Origin: Bog-756 sp963828385
Lineage (GTDB): Bacteria; Actinomycetota; Acidimicrobiia; Acidimicrobiales; RAAP-2
DNA: 64,000 bases
Assembly (NCBI GenBank): GCA_963828385.1
Contig: CAWHEF010000002.1
Coordinates: 1,860,001-1,924,000, forward strand
Reading direction: 5' to 3'
Shown: piece after piece, positions 52,372-60,249 of the stretch
Layout: every line of letters starts with the position of its first letter
Position numbering within the stretch: the stretch's first letter is position 1
Notes under the pieces: generated by a model
Told to the model about the DNA's origin: nothing
Databases searched by the model: none
What the model saw: only the letters and a program-made list of their open reading frames with translations
Translations under genes and position numbers: made by a program

Positions 52372-53883
52372 TCAACGCGGCGTCCGCTCTCCCGCCGGCA
52401 CCACCGGCTCGGCCCTGACGAACGCCACGGCGTCGCCAGGAGGATGGACCGGGCCGAGCGTGCCGTCATGGGACACCTCCCATCCCGTCTCGCCACGGCG
52501 TCGATCGTCGTCGACCTCGACGAGGTGGTGGGTGCCGGCGCACCCGGCATCCGTAGCCACGAACGCAGCGGAAGCCGCCATCGAGCAGTCGATCAGATGG
52601 CCGCCACCCCGTAGTAGTGATGCCAGCGCGGCCGTCGCCGCACACAGTCCCGTCACCGGATCAGCCACGGCATCCGCACAGAACACCGGGTCGCCGTCGG
52701 CGTCCCACGCCACGAGCCCTCCGGAGACGGCGGCGTCGTCACCGAAGGCGACGCGGTTCGAACCCGGCTCTCGCCGACCATAGCCGGTCACGGTCACCCA
52801 GCTACGGCCCGGACGTCCCCGAAGGAATCGTTCCGGCTCGAGACCGAGACCGGCGAAGGCTCGGGGTCTCGACGCTTCGATGATGACATCGGCTCCGTCG
52901 ACGAGACCGGCGAGCTCCCGCCTTCCGGCATCCGTGGAGAAGTCGACCGTCATACGCCGGTGATGGCGGTGGAGCTCTTCGAAATGCTCCGGGTGCACGG
53001 CGTCGGCGGTGTCCGGTCGACGCCGATCCGCCACCTTGATGACGTCGGCGCCGGCTCGACCGAGGACGTGGGCGCAGACGGGCCCGGCCCACAGCGCCGA
53101 GAGATCGACCACCACCGGACGGCGCACCGGACCCACCGACGGATCGCCAACCCGATCTACCCTCCACGGAACCTGGTCTGGGCGCGCCTCCAGCCCGAGC
53201 CCCCCTACGGGGAGCCCGAGCTCGGACGCGGTCGCCACCACGTCGGCGGTGGCGCGATCTCGGCACTCGGCCTCGAGCAGGCCCCACACCTCGGGCGGCA
53301 CGTCCGCCGTACCGGGGTCGGGAGCGGTACGCCTTTCGGGCCCGGACGGGCGCCCGTCGCCAGGTGGCCATTCGATCGTCCCGTTGGAGAAGGCGGGGAG
53401 CAGGCCGAGATCGTCCGGCCTGGCAAGACTGACGGCCACCCACGAGTCGGCGGTCGGGATCAGCCGGCAGTGGCGTCCGACGGATGTCCTTCCGAGGCGT
53501 CGCCAGCCCCGGCCCGCTGCTCGTCCGACGAGCAGGGCGGCCACGTCCACCGAGAGCCCTGTGCCCATCGCCCCGGCGAGTGCACCGACCACGCGACCCA
53601 GTTCTTCCAAGCGCCCGATCACGTCGCCGGCGGGCCACGTCGGAGCATCGGGGCGGCCGGTGAGCATCATGGCCCCCGATGCCCCCCAGGTGAGAACGGG
53701 GCAGGTCGGGATGGCCGCGTCCACGCCCGGCGCCCTCGAGCCTCGGTGGGGACGCGACGCACCGGCCCCCGGCGCGGTTTTGCCCATCAGGACGACCGCC
53801 TCGCCCGGGTCGAGGCCGACCCGGGCCAGAGCGCCGGCGACCGTCGGACCTGATGGCCTTTGCTCCCCAGGGGAGATCGACAC
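52372..53883 (-). CDS. CaiB/BaiF family (class III) CoA-transferase with an extra partial domain
   Basis: 503 residues. Residues ~255-503 hold a nearly complete CaiB core: VVVDLSALWAGPVCAHVLGRAGADVIKVA, MTVDFSTDAGRRELAGLVDGADVIIEASRPRAF, VTVTGYGRREPGS. Catalytic-position D408 lies in ADAVADPVTGLCAATAAL, followed by IDCSMAASAAF. Residues ~60-165 repeat the middle segment of the same fold (GASGAMMLTGRPDAPTWPAGDVIG, SVDVAALLVGRAAG). So the gene looks like a fusion of a truncated first copy with a shortened second one. Transfers CoA between acids. A palindrome lies 31 bp upstream. Confidence 0.82.
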   Translation of the reverse strand: MSISPGEQRPSGPTVAGALARVGLDPGEAVVLMGKTAPGAGASRPHRGSRAPGVDAAIPTCPVLTWGASGAMMLTGRPDAPTWPAGDVIGRLEELGRVVGALAGAMGTGLSVDVAALLVGRAAGRGWRRLGRTSVGRHCRLIPTADSWVAVSLARPDDLGLLPAFSNGTIEWPPGDGRPSGPERRTAPDPGTADVPPEVWGLLEAECRDRATADVVATASELGLPVGGLGLEARPDQVPWRVDRVGDPSVGPVRRPVVVDLSALWAGPVCAHVLGRAGADVIKVADRRRPDTADAVHPEHFEELHRHHRRMTVDFSTDAGRRELAGLVDGADVIIEASRPRAFAGLGLEPERFLRGRPGRSWVTVTGYGRREPGSNRVAFGDDAAVSGGLVAWDADGDPVFCADAVADPVTGLCAATAALASLLRGGGHLIDCSMAASAAFVATDAGCAGTHHLVEVDDDRRRGETGWEVSHDGTLGPVHPPGDAVAFVRAEPVVPAGERTPR

Positions 53884-53914
53884 GTTGTGAGGTTACCGAC
53901 TCGCTCCCGATAGC

Positions 53915-53928
53915 TGACGTGCATGTCA
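53915..53928. promoter_or_regulatory. palindromic operator candidate TGACGTGCATGTCA
   Basis: Symmetric at 12 of 14 positions, between the divergent CoA-transferase and the small-protein operon. Matches the site at 6074-6087 in 12 of 14 positions. Confidence 0.45.
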
Positions 53929-54089
53929 CCCAATCGCCGAGGGGGCGGTACCATGTCGCGGCATTCGCCTCCGGGATGGAATCCCCCGGGGCCTGTGACG
54001 GCTGCCGACAAGCGAGTGCCCTGGCGCGAGTTTCACGATGACCGAGCGGACAGCAGCCGGGATGTCATCGGACAGGAGGATGGGGGGTC

Positions 54090-54416
54090 ATGGAGCTGAA
54101 GCCCGGACAGCGACTGCGGAGCACGGCCGGCACCGCCGAGGTGGTCGTCATCCGGGCGGCCTCCGGTGATGTGGACCTGACCTGTGGCGGCGCCTCCATG
54201 GTCGATCAGAGCAGCGCTGCACCGGCATCGGTCGACTTCCAGGAACCAGGGTCGGCCGGGGGCGGCGCCGGAGACAATGTCGTCCTGGGCAAGCGCTACG
54301 TCGATGCCGACGACACCGTCGAGGTCCTCTGCACCAAGCCGGGACCCGGAGCGCTGGTCATGGACGGAGCACCGCTCGAGCTCAAGACGGCCAAGCCGCT
54401 GCCCTCGTCGGACTGA
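54090..54416 (+). CDS. small conserved protein paired with an acyl-CoA synthetase
   Basis: 108 residues after AGGAGGATGGGGGTC, a strong site. Mostly beta: LKPGQRLRSTAGTAEVVVIRAA, VDLTCGGASMV, VVLGKRYVDADDTVEVLCTKPGPGALVMDGAPLELKTAKPLPSSD. I recall similar small proteins next to acyl-CoA synthetases in other actinobacteria, but cannot name the family. The Cys in LTCGG and LCTKPG and the Gly-Lys-Arg-Tyr motif look conserved. The acyl-CoA synthetase starts 10 bases after its stop, so a subunit or accessory role is the simplest guess. Confidence 0.72.
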   Translation: MELKPGQRLRSTAGTAEVVVIRAASGDVDLTCGGASMVDQSSAAPASVDFQEPGSAGGGAGDNVVLGKRYVDADDTVEVLCTKPGPGALVMDGAPLELKTAKPLPSSD

Positions 54417-54426
54417 CAGCCGACTC

Positions 54427-55989
54427 ATGCATCTCGGTCTCGTCCTCGAGATGACGCACGCAGGATTGGGGGAACGGACCGCCATCACCTGCGGTGGCAC
54501 CTCGGTCACCCACGCCGGCCTGGCCGAGCGATCGTGGGCGGCTTCTGCGCGGATCGCCGATCTCGGCGCGCCGGGCGTCGTCTACGTAGGCGGAAACCAT
54601 CTGGCGTACCCGATCGCTCTCTTCGGCGCAGCCGGGGCCGGCGTTCCCTTCGTCCCGCTCAATTTCCGCCTCTCCGGCGACCAGTTGGCCGAGCGCCTGG
54701 CCCGTCATCCGGGGGCGCTGGTCATCCACGACGGCAGCGCACCGGTCCACTCTGGCCCCTACGGGCTCCCGGGAAGGCGCGTCCACACCCGTGCCGTCAA
54801 AAGACAGGAGTTCCTCGACTCACTCGACACGTCCGCAGTCGAGCCGCCGCTCCCCCAGGATCCCGAGCTCCCGGGTGTGCTGCTCTACACGAGCGGTACG
54901 ACGGCGGCGCCGAAAGCCGCCATCCTCCGCCACCGGCACCTCATGGCCTACCTGCTCGGAACCGTCGAGTTCGGTGGCTCCGACGCCGCAGAGGCGTCTC
55001 TCGTCTCCGTGCCCCCGTACCACATCGCCGGCGTCGCCAATCTGGTGTCGAACCTCTACGCCGGTCGGCGCATCGTCTACCTCGACCAGTTCGACGCCGA
55101 CACCTGGCTCTGCACGGTGCGCGCCGAAGGTGTCACCCAGTCCATGGTGGTGCCGACCATGCTGGCCCGGGTGGTCGCCGCTCTGGAGGCCGACGACCAG
55201 TCCGATGCCGGGACGCCGACCTTGCGCTCCCTCTCCTACGGTGGCGCTCCCATGCCTGCGCCTGTGCTGCGACGGGCCATGGAGCTCTTCCCCACCACCG
55301 ACTTCGTCAACGCCTACGGGCTCACCGAGACGAGCTCGACCATCGCCCTGCTCGGACCCGACGACCACCGGAGCGCCTACGAAGCGGCGGACCCGGCCCA
55401 AAGGGCCCGCCTCGGTTCTGTGGGACGGGTGCTACCGGGGATCGACCTCGAGATCAGGGACGATGACGGTGAGCCACTGCCCGCCGACCGGACCGGCTTG
55501 ATCTTCGTCCGGGGCGAGCAGATCTCCGGCGAGTACGAGAGTGAGCGCCTCCTCGACGAGAAGGGTTGGTTTGCCACCCGTGACCAAGGCCATGTCGACG
55601 GCGAGGGGTACCTCTTCATCGAGGGCAGGACCGACGACACCATCATCCGGGGAGGGGAGAACATCGCCCCGGCCGAGATCGAGGAAGTCCTCCTCGAGGT
55701 GGACGGCATCGCTGACGCCGTCGTGATCGGCGTCCCCGACGACGAATGGGGACAGCGCCTGGTTGCCGTGGTCGTCCCGGAGACGGCACGGCGCCCCGGT
55801 GGGGATGAACCCCTCATTGGCGATCCCCCCACCGAGGAGTCGCTGCGCGCCACGGTCCGCCGCCGTCTTCGTTCCTCCAAGACCCCAGATGTCGTCTTGT
55901 TCTGGCCCGAGCTTCCCCGGACCGAGACCGGTAAGCTCCTGCGGCGCGTGGTGGTTGACCGCCTGACCTCCGGCCCGGGCCGCCCGTGA
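54427..55989 (+). CDS. class I adenylate-forming acyl-CoA synthetase
   Basis: 520 residues. ATP loop VLLYTSGTTAAPKAAILRH, FVNAYGLTETSSTIALLG, hinge GWFATRDQGHVDGEGYLFIEGRTDDTIIRGGENI and catalytic Lys in RTETGKLLRRVV. The aspartate of the usual TGD motif is kept (TRDQGHVD). Activates an unknown acid to its CoA ester, supplying the enoyl-CoA hydratase and LLM enzyme encoded downstream. GTGA overlap with the LLM gene. Confidence 0.9.
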   Translation: MHLGLVLEMTHAGLGERTAITCGGTSVTHAGLAERSWAASARIADLGAPGVVYVGGNHLAYPIALFGAAGAGVPFVPLNFRLSGDQLAERLARHPGALVIHDGSAPVHSGPYGLPGRRVHTRAVKRQEFLDSLDTSAVEPPLPQDPELPGVLLYTSGTTAAPKAAILRHRHLMAYLLGTVEFGGSDAAEASLVSVPPYHIAGVANLVSNLYAGRRIVYLDQFDADTWLCTVRAEGVTQSMVVPTMLARVVAALEADDQSDAGTPTLRSLSYGGAPMPAPVLRRAMELFPTTDFVNAYGLTETSSTIALLGPDDHRSAYEAADPAQRARLGSVGRVLPGIDLEIRDDDGEPLPADRTGLIFVRGEQISGEYESERLLDEKGWFATRDQGHVDGEGYLFIEGRTDDTIIRGGENIAPAEIEEVLLEVDGIADAVVIGVPDDEWGQRLVAVVVPETARRPGGDEPLIGDPPTEESLRATVRRRLRSSKTPDVVLFWPELPRTETGKLLRRVVVDRLTSGPGRP

Positions 55990-56933
55990 CGCGGGCCCCG
56001 TGGCCGATCGAAGTCGGGTTGTTCCTCCCCCAGGTGGCCCTCGACCGGCAAGGACTGCTCGACCGGGCGCTGCTGGCGGAATCGGCAGGGCTGCACTCGC
56101 TCTGGCTCTACGACCATCTCTACAGCCCCGGTCAACCCACCCGACCGTCGTTCGAGGCGTGGACGGCGGCCACCTACCTGCTGGCCCGAACGGAGCGACT
56201 GCGCATCGGTCATCTGGTGCTCGACAACAACTTCAGGCATCCGGCCCTGGTAGCCAAGATGATCGCCACTTTGGATGTCTTGTCCGGGGGTCGCGTGGAG
56301 GTGGGCCTCGGGAGCGGCTCGGTCCGCCAGGAGCACGAGCAGCTCGGCCTTCCCTGGTCCACGGCCTCGGAGCGGGCGGCCCGTCTCGGTGAGGCCCTCG
56401 AGATCATCACCCGGATGCTGGCCGAGCCGATCACCACCTACGACGGCACCCACTACCAGGTGACCGAGGTGCCCAACGTGCCAGCGCCGATCCAGCGTCC
56501 CCGGCCCCCCATTCACGTCGGCGGCGTCGGTCCCAAGTTCACGATCCCTCTGGTCGCCAGGTTCGCCGACGTCTGGAACATCCCCACCTACGGCATCGCC
56601 GGTTGGGAGGAGAGCCGTCGCCGGCTGGAGGATGCGTGCTCGGCCCTGGGCCGAGATCCGTCGGCCATCCGCGTCTCGCTCCAGGGCGTGCTCGCCCTTG
56701 CCCCCGACGACGCTTCGTTGTCTCGAGCCAGAGCAGAGGCCGAACGCCGCTACGGGTCCGAGGGTTGGGGACTGGAAGCCGGGGGCTTCGTCGGAACCCC
56801 GCCTATGGTGCTGGATCGGATCCGCGAGCTCGCGGACATGGGCGTTTCGCTCTTCGTCTTCGTTCCCCACGACCGGGCCGACCCACGGACCATGGGACTC
56901 CTGGCCGACCAGGTCCTGCCCGAGCTCACATGA
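55986..56933 (+). CDS. LLM-class F420-dependent oxidoreductase
   Basis: 315 residues; GTG overlaps the synthetase stop by 4 bases. Luciferase-like barrel: VGLFLPQVALDRQGLLDRALLAESAGLHSLWLYDHLY, RLRIGHLVLDNNFRHPALVAKMIATLDVLSGGRVEVGLGSG, PPIHVGGVGPKFTIPLVARFADVWN. F420 use is inferred from the subgroup. Possibly reduces or oxidises an intermediate of the acid activated by the synthetase. Confidence 0.88.
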   Translation: MTRAPWPIEVGLFLPQVALDRQGLLDRALLAESAGLHSLWLYDHLYSPGQPTRPSFEAWTAATYLLARTERLRIGHLVLDNNFRHPALVAKMIATLDVLSGGRVEVGLGSGSVRQEHEQLGLPWSTASERAARLGEALEIITRMLAEPITTYDGTHYQVTEVPNVPAPIQRPRPPIHVGGVGPKFTIPLVARFADVWNIPTYGIAGWEESRRRLEDACSALGRDPSAIRVSLQGVLALAPDDASLSRARAEAERRYGSEGWGLEAGGFVGTPPMVLDRIRELADMGVSLFVFVPHDRADPRTMGLLADQVLPELT

Positions 56934-56958
56934 ACGCGGGAGAGTTGACCGGCTTGGG

Positions 56959-56970
56959 TACGCTCGTCCA
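56959..56970 (+). promoter_or_regulatory. leaderless-type -10 box (TACGCT) before the ATG at 56971
   Basis: TACGCT (56959-56964), six bases, ATG. Suggests that the enoyl-CoA hydratase has its own leaderless transcript besides any read-through from the LLM gene 37 bp upstream. Confidence 0.4.
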
Positions 56971-57768
56971 ATGCCGTTCGTGAACATCGACGTGGTCGAC
57001 CACGTCGCCACCGTCACCCTCGACCGGCCACCCGTCAACGCCGTCGACCGATCGACCATGGCCGAGATCCGCGATGCGTTCGTCAGCCTCAACGACGATC
57101 GCGACGTCCGGGTCACCGTCTTCACCGCCGTCGGCGAGCGCGCCTTCATGGCCGGCGCCGACCTGCGGCGGACCGGACAGCCGGCCACCGGGAGCGGCAA
57201 GGGCGACGGTCGCGCCCCCGCCAGAGAAGTGACCGACCCGGCGCGGATCACGAGAGATGCCATGTGGGCCGTCCTCGATTGCGCCGTGCCGGTGATCGGC
57301 GCCATCAACGGACCCGCCCTCGGTGCCGGGCTGGCCTTCGCCGCCTGTTGTGACATCCTCGTCGCCGCCGAGGGGGCGACCTTCGGTGCGCCGGAGATCA
57401 ACGTCGGACTGCTCGGCGCCAGCTCCCATCTCGTGAAGCTGGTCGGGCGCTACAAGGCGCGTGAGCTCTACTTCACCGGTGAGCGGGTGCGAGCCGACGA
57501 GCTCTACCGGTTGGGAGCGGTCCGGACCGTGGTGCCCTCGGACCATCTCATGGAAACCGCTTACGGGCTCGCCACCGAGCTGGCCGCGAAGAGCCCCATC
57601 GCCCTCCGGCTGGCCAAGGAGGCCATGAACCGAACGGAGGACCTGCCGCTCAAAGAGGCGTACCGGACCGAGCAGGACTACACGGCCAGGCTCAACACGT
57701 TCGAGGACGCCGCCGAAGCGAGAGAGGCCTACCTCGCCAAACGGGAGCCGGACTGGAAGTGGCGCTAG
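56971..57768 (+). CDS. enoyl-CoA hydratase/isomerase family protein
   Basis: 265 residues. ATVTLDRPPVNAVDR, oxyanion segments FMAGADLRRTG and NGPALGAGLAFAACCDILVA, FGAPEINVGLLGASSHLVKLVG, and a C-terminal helix ARLNTFEDAAEAREAYLAKREPDWKWR. The Glu in APEINVG corresponds to one catalytic acid of hydratases; the first one is less clear. Acts on the acyl-CoA made by the upstream synthetase. Converges on the dehydrogenase at 57878. Confidence 0.9.
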   Translation: MPFVNIDVVDHVATVTLDRPPVNAVDRSTMAEIRDAFVSLNDDRDVRVTVFTAVGERAFMAGADLRRTGQPATGSGKGDGRAPAREVTDPARITRDAMWAVLDCAVPVIGAINGPALGAGLAFAACCDILVAAEGATFGAPEINVGLLGASSHLVKLVGRYKARELYFTGERVRADELYRLGAVRTVVPSDHLMETAYGLATELAAKSPIALRLAKEAMNRTEDLPLKEAYRTEQDYTARLNTFEDAAEAREAYLAKREPDWKWR

Positions 57769-57877
57769 CGGCGCTGACGAGCAGACGGTCCGACTTGGAC
57801 TCGGCATGGCGTGATCGGAACCGATTGGCGCGAGTCACCGATCGCCGTGCTCACGTCCTGGGCTGCCGGTCGTGGCG

Positions 57878-59110
57878 CTAGCCGAGCCCGGACGACCGCC
57901 ATCCGGGGGACACGGTCGTCTTGCCGCGGGAGACGCTCTGCCCGATGAAATTCCTCTGAGCCTCGACCGTCCCGGCGCCGAAGCACAGCCCCCTGATGTC
58001 CCGATACGCCCGCTCCAGCGGATACTCGCGGCTGTACCCGTAGCCGCCATGGATCTGCATCGACTCGTCGCACACCAGCTTGGCCGCCAGGTTGGCGGCG
58101 GTCTTGGCCAGCGCCGTCTCGAGCGGAGGGGGCGTGCCCCCCAATCCGGCGAGCCGGACTGCCCTCCCGAGCAGCAGCCGGGCACTCTCGAGGGCCACCG
58201 CCATGTCGGCGAACTTCCACTGGAGTCCTTGGAGCTCGCCGATCGGGCGGCCGCCCACGGTCCGCTCGGCGGCATACTCGACGGCCCGCTCGAGCGCCCC
58301 CTGGGCAGCGCCGATGCACATGGCAGCGTTACCGCACCGCTCGTGGTTGAGGTGTGCGAGCAGGGTCTTGAACGGCTCGGTCGAATCGGCGTCCCCGGGG
58401 AGCAGGACGTCGTCCTGGCCGATGGCGACGTCGTCGAAGGCGACTTCGGCCTCGGTGGCGGCGTGGATGCCCATGCTCCGGTGACGTCCGGTGACGCTGA
58501 CCCCGTCCCGGTCGGTGGGAACGACGACGGCTCCGATGCCCCGGGACCCCTCCCCGCCGGGCCACCGGCACCACACGAGGACGGCGTGGGCGACATGACC
58601 GAGCGTCGAGTAGTTCTTGTAGGCGTTGAGGCGCCATCGGCCGGTCCCGTCCTCGGCGAGCGACGCCCGCATGTTCTGGACCGCCGACCCGGCATCGGGT
58701 TCCGTGATGCCGATGCTGATGATCTGCTCGCCGGCGGCGACGCCGGGTAAGTACCGCTCCTTCAGCGCCGGGCTGCCGAGGTGCTCGATGCCACGACTCG
58801 GGCCGTTGAAGGCCAGCTGGCAACCGATCGCCGTCGACACGTCGAACCTGGCGATCTCCTCGAGCACGAGGGCGGCCTCGACGTCCCCCATGCCCAGGCC
58901 CCCCCATTCGGTGCCGATGGTCACCCGGAACAGGTCGGCGTCGGCCAGGGCCTTGACCGCCTCCCAGGGCATCTCACCCGACTCGTCGCCGCTCGCCGCC
59001 CTCGGCCCCACCTCACGGGCGGCGGTGCTTCGGGCGAGCTCCCGTAGGGCCGACTGGTCGGCCGTGTCGGCCATGGGATCACTCCCTGACGCGCCTGTCA
59101 CACCGGGCAT
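57878..59110 (-). CDS. acyl-CoA dehydrogenase
   Basis: 410 residues from the ATG at 59110 (AAAGAGGT upstream; alternative ATG at 59074). FAD-binding TEPDAGSAVQNMRASL, NAYKNYSTLGHVAHAVLVWCR, SMGIHAATEAEVAFDDVAI, GGRPIGELQGLQWKFADMAVALESARLLLGRA and MQIHGGYGYSREYPLERAYRDIRGLCFGAGTVEAQRNFIG. The usual catalytic Glu of the end region (Y-x-E-G-T) appears replaced by FGAGTVEAQ, so the base may lie elsewhere, as in isovaleryl-type enzymes. Not frameshifted, unlike three of the other dehydrogenases here. Converges on the hydratase. Confidence 0.9.
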   Translation of the reverse strand: MPGVTGASGSDPMADTADQSALRELARSTAAREVGPRAASGDESGEMPWEAVKALADADLFRVTIGTEWGGLGMGDVEAALVLEEIARFDVSTAIGCQLAFNGPSRGIEHLGSPALKERYLPGVAAGEQIISIGITEPDAGSAVQNMRASLAEDGTGRWRLNAYKNYSTLGHVAHAVLVWCRWPGGEGSRGIGAVVVPTDRDGVSVTGRHRSMGIHAATEAEVAFDDVAIGQDDVLLPGDADSTEPFKTLLAHLNHERCGNAAMCIGAAQGALERAVEYAAERTVGGRPIGELQGLQWKFADMAVALESARLLLGRAVRLAGLGGTPPPLETALAKTAANLAAKLVCDESMQIHGGYGYSREYPLERAYRDIRGLCFGAGTVEAQRNFIGQSVSRGKTTVSPGWRSSGLG

Positions 59111-59246
59111 CGTAGGACCTCTTTCCCTTTGACGCGCCGGAACCTCCTCGTTTGTCGGGGTCACGGATTCGACAAGGTTCTTGTGCCGTTCGTGGTCCGG
59201 CAGGGCGCGCAACGAGACGCACTGGAGTTGTCCAAATCTCGAGGAG

Positions 59247-60206
59247 CTACTCGATACCCGCCGGTAGGGCATGGGGTGACCACAGGACGCCTCGGCTCTC
59301 GGGCACGGCGTTGATGACGGCGTCTTGGACACGCCGGCCGAGCTCCTCAGCCGCCTCCACCGTGGTGGCGGGTCCGACGAAGCCTTCGATTTCCACCACG
59401 AGTGACCGCCCCATCCAGCGGGCGCGCACATGAACATGGGCCACTCCCTCGATGGTGAGAGCAGCATGCTCCACCCGGGCGACGAGACCGGCGTCCACGC
59501 TGTCCATGAGGTGTGCGACGAGGTCCGAGGTGACTTGCCAGCCGACGTGGACGATGAAAGCGGTAACGATGAGCCCGGCAACGCCGTCGGCCCAGTGCCA
59601 CCCGGCGGCGACGCCCACGAGCCCCAGTAGTGCACCGAACGATGCCAGGGCATCGAGCCACGAGTGCTTGGCATCTGCGAGCAAGGTCAACGATTGGATC
59701 CGATGGCCCACACTCCGCTTGTAGCGGGAGACGAGCTGGTTTCCCAGGATGCCGACCGCCGCCGCGGCCATACCCAGGCCGAGGTGCGAGGTATGGCCAT
59801 GTTCGACCAGCTTGTTCACGCTCACGAATCCAGCGAACAGAGCGCTGGCCCAAACAACAAGGGCCACCCCGAGGCCAGCGATATCTTCCGCGCGCTCGTA
59901 CCCGTAGGGGTGAGTCGGCGTAGCGCTCCGCTTCGACAGTCGGAAGCCCACGAAGACGACAAGCGAGGTGGATACGTCCGAGAGGTTGTGGAGGGCATCG
60001 CCGAGCAGGCCGACTGATCCGCTCAACCACGCTATGCCGAGTTCGACCAACCCCGTGAGAGCGAGTCCGAGGGCCGACACGCCCACTGCTCGGTAGGCAG
60101 CGTGGCGGTGGGCGTCGTCGTCAACGTGACGGGTCGGCGGGAACGGATCCCAGCGTTCTGATGTTGCCAGCAGGTGCACGACCCGAGACTCCTTGGTTGT
60201 GAACAC
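59247..60206 (-). CDS. cation diffusion facilitator (CDF) metal exporter
   Basis: 319 residues. Six membrane segments; metal site H73-x3-D77 in GDALHNLSD (TM2) and H181-x3-D185 in KHSWLD (TM5), the His-Asp/His-Asp set usually linked to Zn2+ specificity. The cytoplasmic tail (VARVEHAALTIEGVAHVHVRARWMGRSLVVEIEGF) is a CzcD-like ferredoxin-fold domain. An N-terminal HVDDDAHRHAAYR may bind metal. Less GC-rich than neighbours. No metal regulator is adjacent. GTG start at 60206 without a clear ribosome site. Confidence 0.9.
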   Translation of the reverse strand: MFTTKESRVVHLLATSERWDPFPPTRHVDDDAHRHAAYRAVGVSALGLALTGLVELGIAWLSGSVGLLGDALHNLSDVSTSLVVFVGFRLSKRSATPTHPYGYERAEDIAGLGVALVVWASALFAGFVSVNKLVEHGHTSHLGLGMAAAAVGILGNQLVSRYKRSVGHRIQSLTLLADAKHSWLDALASFGALLGLVGVAAGWHWADGVAGLIVTAFIVHVGWQVTSDLVAHLMDSVDAGLVARVEHAALTIEGVAHVHVRARWMGRSLVVEIEGFVGPATTVEAAEELGRRVQDAVINAVPESRGVLWSPHALPAGIE

Positions 60207-60249
60207 GTTAGGCCGGGGCGGGCGATGTCTGAAACCTCTTGAACGACGG

